From positions 1 through 34,372 of the forward strand of contig WRAB01000022.1 in the NCBI GenBank assembly GCA_009780435.1: 34,372 nucleotides of DNA, given 5' to 3'. Positions 1 through 8,327 of the stretch are shown here, piece after piece (position 1 is the first letter of the stretch; the number at the start of each line of letters is the position of its first letter). Under the pieces are notes generated by a model. The model saw only the letters and a list, made by a program, of their open reading frames with translations, had not been told where the DNA came from and ran no database searches. A program made the position numbers and the translations under genes. Source of the stretch: Oscillospiraceae bacterium (GTDB lineage Bacteria; Bacillota; Clostridia; Oscillospirales; Oscillospiraceae).

Positions 1-3000
1 GCCGGCGCCGTGCCTTCGTTCAGTACGATCTCCGTCCCGAACTCGCGGTAGCCGCTCGGCGTCTGATTCGTCGGCAACGGCGCCAATACCGGCACGTTGC
101 TGATCGTCAGCATGAAGCTGTTCAATGTCCACTGAGCCGTCAGCGTCATATCTCCTGTGAGTTCAATAGACCCAGGCACCGTCATCACTGTAGGTTCTTG
201 GCCTTCACGCTCGACAAGCCACCCGGTAAAGTTATGACCCTCCTTAGAGAAAGGAACTTGACCTTCCTCCGTCCCCACTGCTCGCAGGTGATAGGTATCT
301 CCACGAAGAACCACAACAGGATTCTGCTCCGTGGTTCCCGTGCCAGTACCAGGATGGTACAGCACCTCTACACGACGCAAAATATCAGGCTCTGTCCCGT
401 TGCTCGCATAACCCCACACCGCATATACTGTCACATCCTCATCCGTAATCGTAACTTCCGTCACGATCTGCTCCAGATATGACGTATCCGTTACGTCCAG
501 GATTGTCGTAATCGGTGTCAAGCTCCAGCCCACGAAGGCATAGTCCGGATGGGTCGGTAGATATTCTTCACGCATCTCCAACTCATGCGTCCCCGGCGAG
601 AGTACAACGGGATTGGGGTCAGGGCCGCCTTCGCCGCCGTTGGCGTCGTAGGTCAGCTCAAACGTAACCGCCCGCAATATGATAAAGAGCACACCGTTTT
701 CGATTATGGACTCAGAACTGACGATGTAATACTCGCCCAAGTATCCAAGTGCCTCCGCTCTGAGCCTGCTGCCCTCGCCGACACGGACATTGGTAAATAT
801 ACCATTTTCGCCGACTTGCGGCCGAAGCGTGCCTTCGCTGTCCTCCAGGGCTAGGCTGGCATCTGCAATGGGCTCAAAGGTCGGGTCCCCATCTCCCTCC
901 GAAGGGATTTCTCGCACAACATGTACATCAATCGCCAGGACGGGCCGCAAGAATACACGGACGATGGGATTGCCTATAGGTTCCCCTGTCTCCTCATGCA
1001 GAACTACATACATTTCACTTGCGACAGAGAGGACGTCACTGGGCATCCACAGATCTGCCATCGCAGATGTTGGCACGATCTGTATCATGGTGTTTTCGGT
1101 TGGGAATAGCGTGCCAGCTCCCAGGATAAATCGATTGTTCGGTGTGCCAGGACGGCTCTGCGCGCCCGGCTGTTCCAAAGCCGGCAAACTATAGTCTGAT
1201 ACGTCCATGTTAAACATGCGGGCCGCATCTGTCCCAATAGCCAACGGAATCCACCGTGGTTCATCGTCATCATCGTATCCATCAAATCCGTACACTTGGA
1301 CGTTGACAAGCGTATCCAGGCTGATGTTATCTAGGAAAATGTCAATTACATATCGATCTCTTCCGCCAACATTCACCTGCAGGAAGCCGCCGTTTACTAA
1401 GTCGTGGCGGAAGTTGAGGCCCGGATCAATGGGAACCTCTTCCGTGCTCCACTGGGGCGCGCTGCCTGTGAGCAGCTCCTGTACGAACACATCCTCCAAG
1501 AGGAAGCTGCGTGTCAACCACGGCCCAGTATAATTAATGTTACTTGGCGGAGTGCTCGGCTGTCGAATCACTGACGCCCCCTCATGAAGCAACGCCCCAT
1601 GTTCAAGCGCCCAGCGCCACTCAAATCCGGTGAAGTCGGTCTCATCGGTATCAGGCGGGTTAAATCCACGCACCCATACCTGGATATCAATGGGGATCGG
1701 CGTCATGATAATTTCAATCGTGGGCGGTCTCTCCCCGCTCTCGAACGCTTGAATCAAAGCATCCAGATCGGATTGTTCGAGACGGCGAGATTCAGGTGCA
1801 TACCCGACAGCCGTCACATGGATATATACGTATCCGTTAGCCTCAATTATTTCTGCCAAATCATCCAGGCAACCCAGGAACACGCCCTCCATGCCCTCTA
1901 GTCCCGGCGGCCTAGTTGCAATCTCCGATTCAAACAGCGCATGGCCAATTTGGAAGCCGCCGTCTGCTATATAATTCTCGTGGACACCGATGACCTGGAA
2001 CCGCCGTGGCGGTTCGTCCAGAGTGAATCCAACCACTGTGTTGGGCGTAATCAGCCCGATGGACATGAGACGATCCACCCCGACATTATTGACAGTGAGG
2101 GACGGTGGGTTCAGTACATGTTGGGTTTGCAGATGGGCACCACGATTGTAAGCATTGAATGTCCGCACTACATGCACCCTGCCGCTGCTGTCTGGCGTCG
2201 CTTGGCCCTCCAGCCCACGCACAATCGGGAGCAACTGCACATTGTAAAACTCCACAGTGCGATTCTGGGTGTTAGGGTCGTCGCTGTCCAAATGGGGACG
2301 AATGCCCTGGATGCCCTCTTCATGCGCAGGGACTTCCCCGAAAAACTGGGGTTCTTGCTGCCCATTTGTCTGCCACGCCAGGAAGGGATACGTCCTCTGG
2401 TAGTCACAAGGAATATTATGGATATCATACATCCACGGATACCGGTTGAGACCGGGCAGAAGGCCGCTGGTCATCAGTTCCGTATTCACAAGGGTGACGC
2501 CGGGCCTGTTGCCCTGGAGCAGATTTACTTCATTGATCTGTGCTCTCGGTGTGACACGGGTGGCCGTCTGATCTACATAGACCTGATTAAACCGGATCCC
2601 GGCAACACCGCCTGCGGGGCCGCCGGTATTGCTCTGAGCGACCACTTGGCCCTCAATGTTCCCGGCCACGAACACCCGCTCAATGGTGATGTTGCCGCTG
2701 TTGCGCTCCCCGACAATGCCGCTGCCCCGGCTTCTGTCGCCAGCATTCCCGGCGGTGCCTTGAATGTCGCCGATATTATAGGAATCCTGCACCACTAGGT
2801 TGCGGCGGTTTTGTCCCACAATACCACCGGTGCGCGGATTGCTGTGCGTACCGGAGACCCGGACAAAGCCCGCATTGAAGCTCTGTTCTATTCTGTGGTT
2901 TGCCGCACTGCGGCCGATAATGCCGCCAAACCCGGCTCTGCCCTCTACGTTGGTTGTGAATGGCCACACCGTAGTTTCTGCAATGTTGTTGGCAAAGCCC

Positions 3001-5087
3001 ACGACCTCGCCATTGTTGCCGCTCTGGCGAATGAGAAGGCCGGCACGGGTGGCATCTCCGATAATGCCCCCTGCGATTCTCTGGTTCTGAATGGTATGTA
3101 CCAACCCGTTGTTAATCGCACCGGTAATCCGTGTATTCGGCGAGGCGTCACGGCCAATAATGCCGCCGCTGGCCCAGAGGGCTCTTACGGCGCCCCAGTT
3201 GGTGGCATCTGTAATGGATAAGGTGCCGCCCCCCGGCTGTACGTTGCCCACAATACCGCCCGCCCGGACTGACGCATTGCGCATGGCGTTTGAACCACTT
3301 TCTACAGCAGTGCCGTTAATGTTCCCCGTATTTGTCACGTCGGTCAATACAACGTGCTGTCTGGTGACACGCATATCGCCCACAATACCGCCCACGTGAC
3401 AGTTGTTCCCGGAATGCGCACCTGTTCCCGTCCCGTGGGTCCGTGTCACATTGCCGCTGTTCCATGCGCCGGTAATGGCAAGCCGCTGCTCCGACCTGCC
3501 CACAATACCGCCCAGGTTTGCCGTTGCATCGTCAGTCGTTTCATGTCTTACTTCCGCCGTGTTCACAACATTTATCAATGTCGTTGCCCTGGTCGTGCGC
3601 CCCACAATCCCGCCGCCCCGTGGCGCGGCGCGACGGGTGAGAACCCGCCCGTGATTGGTCGCGTCGGTGATGGTGAGTGTATTTTCCGCCGCCCCCACAA
3701 TACCGCCGACATTGGCATTGTTGGCTGATACTGTTGTTATCCCCAAAAAAGTCTGGCGTTCCAGATTTTCTACAAAGGCGTGGTTCGTGACGTCTGTCAA
3801 TCTTGTATTGTTCCGTGCGTGGCCCACAATACCGCCCACTCGGCCGTTGATTACGATTGTGCTGACACGGGGTGTCGTTCCGCCGTGGTGCATATTCTCC
3901 ACATTGTTGATCGTCAAACTGCCGCTGGCTCCGGTCCAGCCCACAACGCCGCCGGCCGCCACTCTGGCACGAATCTGCTGATTGGCTTGCCCCGCCCCGG
4001 ACTGGGTAGCCGGTTCCACTCTCACATTGGATATGGCAGCATGACCTGCCGCCACACTGCCGATGATGCCACCGGCACGAGTGGGATTGTCGTTGTCGTT
4101 GTTATTCACCGCATTGGCACCGCCGCCACGGATATTGACCCGAATCACACTAGGTGCTTCCGGGTCTGACGCCGTAATATTGACTCTACCGTTGGAGAGG
4201 CCAACAACGCCGCCCATGGCCCCGGTTCGTCCATTGGCGCTCCGCAGTTCTAAACTACCGGTGCTAATGTCGATTATATTTAATGTAGCGCCCGCTTCCG
4301 TGCCGCCCACAAAACCGGAAATTGCGTCCATGTCATTGGAGTTGCCACGATTCCGTAGCACCTCATGGCGGCCTGCAAGATGTACGTTCTGTATCGTCAC
4401 CGTCCCGCTGACAGCACGGCCGAGGACAATCCCCGCTCGGGTCTGTTGCCCGTTCCAGTGGGTAGCGAGCCCAGTTGCATAAAAGGACGGACGGAACGAC
4501 CCGCCGATTCCGTTTTGTGTTACACTTGCAAATGTAAGGTCCCGAATTACTGCGCCGTCTCCGGCGGCACGAATGAACCCGACACTGTCTCTCACAATGG
4601 AGCCACCACTTGGGCTTGCAGCTGAAGTGCCGGTTCTGGTTCTGATTTGCAGACCGCGTATCTCCTGATTGTTGCCGTCAAAGGTTCCTGTGAATATCCC
4701 AGGACGGCCTAAATGTTGATAGGCTGAACCAGAGGGAAAGCCAGCGAGGGTGTCATTCGGCGCATTGATAAAGCCGGTGGGGCTATCCAAATAAAAGTGA
4801 CGGCTATGGTCATTCCACGGATACACTGAAGCGTTTAAAAATGCTAGTAGCTCTGTCCAGTTGCGAATCGCAACCGCATTCGCTGGCCGTTCCGACAACG
4901 GCACCGCTAAAGACGCCGCATCTATGGGCGCATAGTCGGGCGCATCGTACGCCGGTGCGTCGTAATATGGCGCATCGTACGCCGCCGGTACTGCAAATGC
5001 CTCCGGCGGTGCTAGCGTCAATACCATTAACAACGCTAAGGCGAGAGCAAATACCCGTTTCATCTTTTTCCTGTTCTCGGAACCCAT
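1..5087 (-). CDS. Giant secreted surface protein with GGIVG repeats and InlB-type repeats (3' end outside window)
   Basis: One open frame runs from ATG at 5087 to the left edge, giving at least 1695 residues with no stop. I followed the frame codon by codon over several long stretches and checked it at more than a dozen repeat anchors. GGAGG sits nine bases before the ATG. Residues 1-32 form a signal peptide (basic MGSENRKKMKR, hydrophobic core, AFA cleavage). A short Tyr/Asp/Ala/Pro-rich repeat covers about 37-54. From about 285 to 830 there are about 16 GG[IV][VI]G repeats spaced 30-45 residues apart, with N-x-G motifs between them, as in GLUG-type surface adhesins. Two Listeria-Bacteroides repeats follow at about 1478-1555 and 1565-1655 (YDANGG, FVGW, MTLTAQW), and a third begins at the edge. 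The family suggests a beta-solenoid or adhesin stalk on the cell surface. A sortase signal or SLH anchor would lie outside the window. Ligand unknown. Confidence 0.93.
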   Translation of the reverse strand, partial: MGSENRKKMKRVFALALALLMVLTLAPPEAFAVPAAYDAPYYDAPAYDAPDYAPIDAASLAVPLSERPANAVAIRNWTELLAFLNASVYPWNDHSRHFYLDSPTGFINAPNDTLAGFPSGSAYQHLGRPGIFTGTFDGNNQEIRGLQIRTRTGTSAASPSGGSIVRDSVGFIRAAGDGAVIRDLTFASVTQNGIGGSFRPSFYATGLATHWNGQQTRAGIVLGRAVSGTVTIQNVHLAGRHEVLRNRGNSNDMDAISGFVGGTEAGATLNIIDISTGSLELRSANGRTGAMGGVVGLSNGRVNITASDPEAPSVIRVNIRGGGANAVNNNDNDNPTRAGGIIGSVAAGHAAISNVRVEPATQSGAGQANQQIRARVAAGGVVGWTGASGSLTINNVENMHHGGTTPRVSTIVINGRVGGIVGHARNNTRLTDVTNHAFVENLERQTFLGITTVSANNANVGGIVGAAENTLTITDATNHGRVLTRRAAPRGGGIVGRTTRATTLINVVNTAEVRHETTDDATANLGGIVGRSEQRLAITGAWNSGNVTRTHGTGTGAHSGNNCHVGGIVGDMRVTRQHVVLTDVTNTGNINGTAVESGSNAMRNASVRAGGIVGNVQPGGGTLSITDATNWGAVRALWASGGIIGRDASPNTRITGAINNGLVHTIQNQRIAGGIIGDATRAGLLIRQSGNNGEVVGFANNIAETTVWPFTTNVEGRAGFGGIIGRSAANHRIEQSFNAGFVRVSGTHSNPRTGGIVGQNRRNLVVQDSYNIGDIQGTAGNAGDRSRGSGIVGERNSGNITIERVFVAGNIEGQVVAQSNTGGPAGGVAGIRFNQVYVDQTATRVTPRAQINEVNLLQGNRPGVTLVNTELMTSGLLPGLNRYPWMYDIHNIPCDYQRTYPFLAWQTNGQQEPQFFGEVPAHEEGIQGIRPHLDSDDPNTQNRTVEFYNVQLLPIVRGLEGQATPDSSGRVHVVRTFNAYNRGAHLQTQHVLNPPSLTVNNVGVDRLMSIGLITPNTVVGFTLDEPPRRFQVIGVHENYIADGGFQIGHALFESEIATRPPGLEGMEGVFLGCLDDLAEIIEANGYVYIHVTAVGYAPESRRLEQSDLDALIQAFESGERPPTIEIIMTPIPIDIQVWVRGFNPPDTDETDFTGFEWRWALEHGALLHEGASVIRQPSTPPSNINYTGPWLTRSFLLEDVFVQELLTGSAPQWSTEEVPIDPGLNFRHDLVNGGFLQVNVGGRDRYVIDIFLDNISLDTLVNVQVYGFDGYDDDDEPRWIPLAIGTDAARMFNMDVSDYSLPALEQPGAQSRPGTPNNRFILGAGTLFPTENTMIQIVPTSAMADLWMPSDVLSVASEMYVVLHEETGEPIGNPIVRVFLRPVLAIDVHVVREIPSEGDGDPTFEPIADASLALEDSEGTLRPQVGENGIFTNVRVGEGSRLRAEALGYLGEYYIVSSESIIENGVLFIILRAVTFELTYDANGGEGGPDPNPVVLSPGTHELEMREEYLPTHPDYAFVGWSLTPITTILDVTDTSYLEQIVTEVTITDEDVTVYAVWGYASNGTEPDILRRVEVLYHPGTGTGTTEQNPVVVLRGDTYHLRAVGTEEGQVPFSKEGHNFTGWLVEREGQEPTVMTVPGSIELTGDMTLTAQWTLNSFMLTISNVPVLAPLPTNQTPSGYREFGTEIVLNEGTAP

Positions 5088-5169
5088 ATCTTTATTCCTC
5101 CTGCAAGCATGTGTTTTTCATTCTGTTTAGTTTTATATTATGTAATCTTGTTCTATAAATGACTTGTTC

Positions 5170-5198
5170 ATTATACGAAAAATATCTCCCACTGTCAA
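5170..5198 (-). promoter_or_regulatory. Perfect consensus promoter of the giant surface protein gene
   Basis: On the minus strand TTGACA (5198-5193) is followed by a 17-base spacer and TATAAT (5175-5170). This is an exact sigma-A/sigma-70 consensus. Transcription would start near 5163, leaving a 5' leader of about 75 bases before the ATG at 5087. A promoter this good with no obvious operator suggests strong, largely constitutive expression. Confidence 0.85.
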
Positions 5199-5543
5199 TC
5201 GCTTTTCCGACGTTCTCTGTTACAGTTTCATTACAATTTTTCCAATTTTCTTTAATGTTTCGTTAATGCAGTTGATAGCACAGTTAATAATTCATTTATT
5301 ATTCAATGTACCCTTCCAGTCTTTGTCCGCAAGCTCACAAAGACCATTTCTCCGCTTCTTGCATTATGTCACCTTGTCGGGGGATCGCAAAACGGCTATA
5401 CATGGAAATGAAAACCATTCAATTTCAGCGTTTTCAAAAGTGCACTCAAACTATGAAAAAGCAAATACCTAGAGCGCACTCTATTTATTTTCGAAACAGC
5501 TTTAGCGATGGCTTTTCTATTGGGCGCCATGATAACGCCCCGT
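5199..5543. other. AT-rich gap with no gene seen
   Basis: This stretch lies between the surface protein promoter and the end of the araC-type gene. It is AT-rich with runs of T and A. The short open frames crossing it have no good ribosome binding sites and no recognisable product. Small hairpins (TAGAG/CTCTA near 5472, GGGCG/CGCCC near 5522) could help terminate the araC-type transcript, but neither has a good T-run. I see nothing else in it. Confidence 0.5.
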
Positions 5544-6404
5544 CTATCTCTGCACCGGAAAAATTGTGTGCTGCTTGGCGTACTTCTTTGGAGACGTCCC
5601 CACCTTCTCTTTGAATCTCCTGATAAAATTGGCGTAGTCGTTGAATCCGGTCTTGGAGATGGTCTCCTGTACGGTATGCCCCGTCGCCAATAGTTGCTTC
5701 GCCTTGGAAATCCGTTTTGTGCAGATGTATTCATGAATCGTCGTACAGGTGTGCTCTTTGAACAGACGGCATAAGTACCCTTTGCTCAAGTGGAATTTAT
5801 CGGCAATCTTTTTCAGGGATAAATCCTCGTCCAGAGACTGGTCGATGTAATTTAAAATATCCGCGATATATTTATTTTTCGGATCGGGCGCGTCAAAGGC
5901 TGTGGATTTGGACGTATTCATAATCAGCAGGATGATTTCTGTCAAGATGGCATTTTCGACGAGATCAGAGCCGAAGCCCTGTGTTTTGGTCAACTTGTCG
6001 ATCAGTTCCATCATCTTGTTATGTTGCGTCTTGGAAAATGAAATCCGGGACGAGAATTTATCTTTTTTATAAAAGCATTCTGTCAGGTCGGTATTGGACG
6101 AAGAAATCCCTTTTAAAAAATCGGGCATGATGGACAAGACATATCGATTGAGAGGTTTCCCCGCAAGGGACTCGACACGGTGGGGCTCAAATTGATTGAT
6201 GACAAAGACATCGTATTCGTGAACCGGATAAATAATATCGTCAATGATAAACCATCTCCCCTTGGACATGCCATAATACACTTCAAGATTATTATTCGAA
6301 TGCATGCCCTGTGGCTTTACGCCACTATCCAAATAGGCAATTGAAAACCTACCGCTGTCCGCGCAAAAAAATTCAGATGAGAGACAGCATTTTTGCAGTT
6401 CCAT
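5544..6404 (-). CDS. AraC-family transcriptional regulator
   Basis: This 286-residue regulator has the usual AraC layout: an N-terminal sensing half of cupin-like sequence and a C-terminal pair of helix-turn-helices (about 185-280). The DNA-binding half carries the motifs LSKGYLCRLFKEHT, RISKAKQLL and GFNDYANFIRRFKEKVGTSPKKY. I start it at ATG 6404, preceded by GGGAGGTAGAGGA. The open frame extends upstream to a TTG at 6422, but that codon lies upstream of the Shine-Dalgarno. The gene is divergent from yhcH and the unsaturated-uronate genes, so it is the obvious candidate activator for them, probably responding to a uronate or an unsaturated-uronate catabolite. The ligand is inferred from context only. 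Confidence 0.92.
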   Translation of the reverse strand: MELQKCCLSSEFFCADSGRFSIAYLDSGVKPQGMHSNNNLEVYYGMSKGRWFIIDDIIYPVHEYDVFVINQFEPHRVESLAGKPLNRYVLSIMPDFLKGISSSNTDLTECFYKKDKFSSRISFSKTQHNKMMELIDKLTKTQGFGSDLVENAILTEIILLIMNTSKSTAFDAPDPKNKYIADILNYIDQSLDEDLSLKKIADKFHLSKGYLCRLFKEHTCTTIHEYICTKRISKAKQLLATGHTVQETISKTGFNDYANFIRRFKEKVGTSPKKYAKQHTIFPVQR

Positions 6405-6450
6405 TCCTCTACCTCCCGTCAATATTTTCTAAATAAAAAACTCTTATGTA

Positions 6451-6479
6451 AGTATACCATAAAAGATGAATAATTGCAA
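6451..6479 (-). promoter_or_regulatory. Promoter of the AraC-type regulator
   Basis: On the minus strand TTGCAA (6479-6474), a 17-base spacer and TATACT (6456-6451) form a good promoter. Transcription would begin near 6444, about 40 bases before the ATG at 6404. Confidence 0.7.
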
Positions 6480-6523
6480 TATATTTGGTGAATATCTGCA
6501 AAGAACGTACAAAGTGCATCTGA

Positions 6524-6536
6524 TATGATTTAATCA
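6524..6536 (+). promoter_or_regulatory. Probable activator-dependent promoter -10 and palindrome upstream of yhcH
   Basis: TATGAT at 6524-6529 is a plausible -10 element for the yhcH operon, but no -35 element stands at the right distance. That is typical of activator-dependent promoters. The palindrome TGATTTAATCA (6526-6536) overlaps it. The same TGAT-N3-ATCA form recurs in the uxaB/uxaC intergenic region at 19631-19641. Function is inferred from position. Confidence 0.4.
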
Positions 6537-6566
6537 TCAAAAAATTCTCAAAAGGAGTGTTTCGCT

Positions 6567-7025
6567 ATGGTTGTCGGTACTCTTTCAAACTGTGAATTAT
6601 ATTATGTTTTTGGTGAAAGATTTCAAAAAGCATTTGAATTTCTGAAGAAGAATGACATTACGAAAATGGAATTGGGCCGCCACGATATCGACGGCGACGA
6701 TGTCTTTATTCTCGTCCAACAGTATGACTCCAAATCCATTGACAACTGCGGGTTTGAGGCCCACAAGAAGTATGCCGACGTCCACTACGTGGCGGAGGGC
6801 TTTGAGTATCTCGGCTATGGCCCCTTAGAGCGCGCAGGCGCGCCCATCACCGAATACGATCCCGTGGCAGATGCGGTGTTTTTTGAAAAAGAGTGTCAGT
6901 TCGTCCTCTTGGAAAAAGGCGATATCGCAATCGTCTTCCCGCAAGACGCACACATGCCGCAAAAACGCGCCTTGGTAGAAGTCCCCGTGCGCAAGGCCTG
7001 CATCAAAGTCCGTGTCGCCGATTAG
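6567..7025 (+). CDS. YhcH/YjgK/YiaL family protein, possible sugar-acid anomerase
   Basis: This 152-residue protein matches the YhcH/YjgK/YiaL (DUF386) family over its whole length. It has the conserved stretch HKKYADVHYVAEGFE (66-80), in which His66, His73 and Glu80 look like the metal site of the cupin-like fold, and a C-terminal GDIAIVFPQDAHMP motif. E. coli YhcH (NanQ) is reported to speed ring opening of N-acetylneuraminate. By analogy this protein could interconvert ring and open forms of uronates, giving the downstream isomerases their substrate. It is the first gene of the operon opposite the AraC-type regulator. The start is supported by AAAGGAGT about nine bases upstream. The family is certain; the role is inferred. 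Confidence 0.88.
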   Translation: MVVGTLSNCELYYVFGERFQKAFEFLKKNDITKMELGRHDIDGDDVFILVQQYDSKSIDNCGFEAHKKYADVHYVAEGFEYLGYGPLERAGAPITEYDPVADAVFFEKECQFVLLEKGDIAIVFPQDAHMPQKRALVEVPVRKACIKVRVAD

Positions 7026-7133
7026 ATCTTGAATTAACATACTGTTACGGCCTGAAAAAACATGAAGAAGATATCCTGATAAGCAGCTACATGGCTCCAT
7101 AAAGACAGGTGGATAGCGATTGGGAATGGCATT

Positions 7134-7170
7134 GCGCCGATAATGACAGTCGTTATCGGCGCTTCATTTT
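7134..7170 (+). terminator. Hairpin terminator or attenuator between yhcH and the GH105 gene
   Basis: A perfect 10-bp stem (GCGCCGATAA at 7134-7143 with TTATCGGCGC at 7153-7162) and a 9-base loop are followed by TTCATTTT. It lies inside what otherwise looks like one operon, so it may terminate only part of the transcripts and lower expression of the downstream genes relative to yhcH. Confidence 0.6.
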
Positions 7171-7203
7171 CATACTGCGAATAGCAAAAAGGATACGATA
7201 ACA

Positions 7204-8307
7204 ATGGACAACAACTCCTGGGCGTTAAAAGTCGCCGATACGTTTTTGAAAAGAAAACCGGATATGACCCAACAGTGGACATACGACACCGGAATCGTCC
7301 TAAAAGGCTTCGAGGCCCTCTATCACGCCACAGGGAACGAAGATTATTTTGCATATATCAAGACGATCATGGATTCCTTTGTGCAAGACGACGGTAGCAT
7401 TAAGCTGTACAACCGGGACGAGTACGCGCTGGACAACATCAACAACGGCAAAGTCATGTTCCCGCTCTATGAGAAATACGGCGACGAGAAATACAAAAAA
7501 GCGGCTCTGACCCTGATGGACCAGCTCCGGCATCAGCCCCGCAGCCGGGACGGTGCCTTCTGGCACAAAAAAGCCCTACCCGATCAAGTCTTTCTCGACA
7601 GTTCCTTCATGGCCGGCCCATTTTACGCACAGTACACAGCGGAGTTGGGCAATGAAGCGGATTTTGACGACGTGGCAAAACAGTTTCTCCTGCGGGAATC
7701 CTATTTGAGAGACGACACAACGGGACTCCTGTACCACGCCTGTGATCTGAGCAAGCAGGCGTCCTGGTGCAACCCGGAAACGGGGTTGTCAGAGAGCTTC
7801 TGGGGCCGGGCCATGGGTTGGTTCTGCATGGGCCTCGCCGACACCTTGGAATTTTTCCCGGTAGATCACAAAGATAGGCAAACGCTCATAGACGCCTTAG
7901 AGAGATCCTTTGCGGCTCTAGCCAAAGTCCAAAGTCCCGAAGGCGTATGGTATCAGATTCTGGACAAAGGGAACAAACGCGGAAATTACCTAGAGGCATC
8001 CGCATCTATAATGTTCACATACGCAATGGCAAAGGCGATCAGCTTGGGTTGCATCGATCAGACGACATACGGCCCCGTGTTGCAAAAGGCGTATCAAGGG
8101 ATTATTGACGAGTTTTTAACCACCACCAACCAGGGGCTTATCAACCTGAACAAGGTTTGCCAATCGGCATCCCTGGGCGGAGACGAGATCCACGACGGCA
8201 GTTTTGTGTACTATATCAGCGAGCCCATCGTCTCCAACGATAGACGGGGATTCGGTCTGCTGATCTTGCTATGTACGCTCATGGAGAACGAGATCAATAA
8301 CACATAA
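7204..8307 (+). CDS. Glycoside hydrolase family 105/88 unsaturated uronyl (rhamnogalacturonyl) hydrolase
   Basis: This 367-residue protein resembles YteR/YesR-type hydrolases. They remove the 4,5-unsaturated galacturonate left by lyases at the non-reducing end of rhamnogalacturonan or pectin fragments, by hydrating the double bond. LDSSFMAGPFYAQY (131-144) contains Asp132, the counterpart of the YteR catalytic aspartate. WGRAMGW (200-206) and NYLEASASIMF further along are also family hallmarks of the (alpha/alpha)6 barrel. There is no signal peptide, so it acts in the cytoplasm on imported disaccharides. The ribosome binding site AAAGGA is about ten bases before the ATG. kduD follows after only 20 bases. 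GH105 is preferred over GH88 (glycosaminoglycan type) because of the pectin-type neighbours, but substrate choice cannot be settled here. Confidence 0.88.
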   Translation: MDNNSWALKVADTFLKRKPDMTQQWTYDTGIVLKGFEALYHATGNEDYFAYIKTIMDSFVQDDGSIKLYNRDEYALDNINNGKVMFPLYEKYGDEKYKKAALTLMDQLRHQPRSRDGAFWHKKALPDQVFLDSSFMAGPFYAQYTAELGNEADFDDVAKQFLLRESYLRDDTTGLLYHACDLSKQASWCNPETGLSESFWGRAMGWFCMGLADTLEFFPVDHKDRQTLIDALERSFAALAKVQSPEGVWYQILDKGNKRGNYLEASASIMFTYAMAKAISLGCIDQTTYGPVLQKAYQGIIDEFLTTTNQGLINLNKVCQSASLGGDEIHDGSFVYYISEPIVSNDRRGFGLLILLCTLMENEINNT

Positions 8308-8327
8308 AAAAGAACTGGAGGGGTATC

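Noticed and set aside
1941-2798. Plus-strand open frame of 285 codons and other plus-strand frames at 198-4625
   Set aside because: They are antisense shadows of the giant minus-strand surface protein, produced by its repeated GGIVG codons. They lack ribosome binding sites and family resemblance.
2610-4215. Regularly spaced repeats read as a CRISPR array
   Set aside because: The recurring CCCACAATACCGCC strings are codons for GGIVG at uneven spacing within an open frame, not identical repeats with unique spacers. No CRISPR array, tRNA or rRNA gene was seen in the window.
5164-5734. Short frames in the gap and over the end of the araC-type gene
   Set aside because: No Shine-Dalgarno, atypical composition, and overlap with the well-supported regulator gene or its trailing gap.
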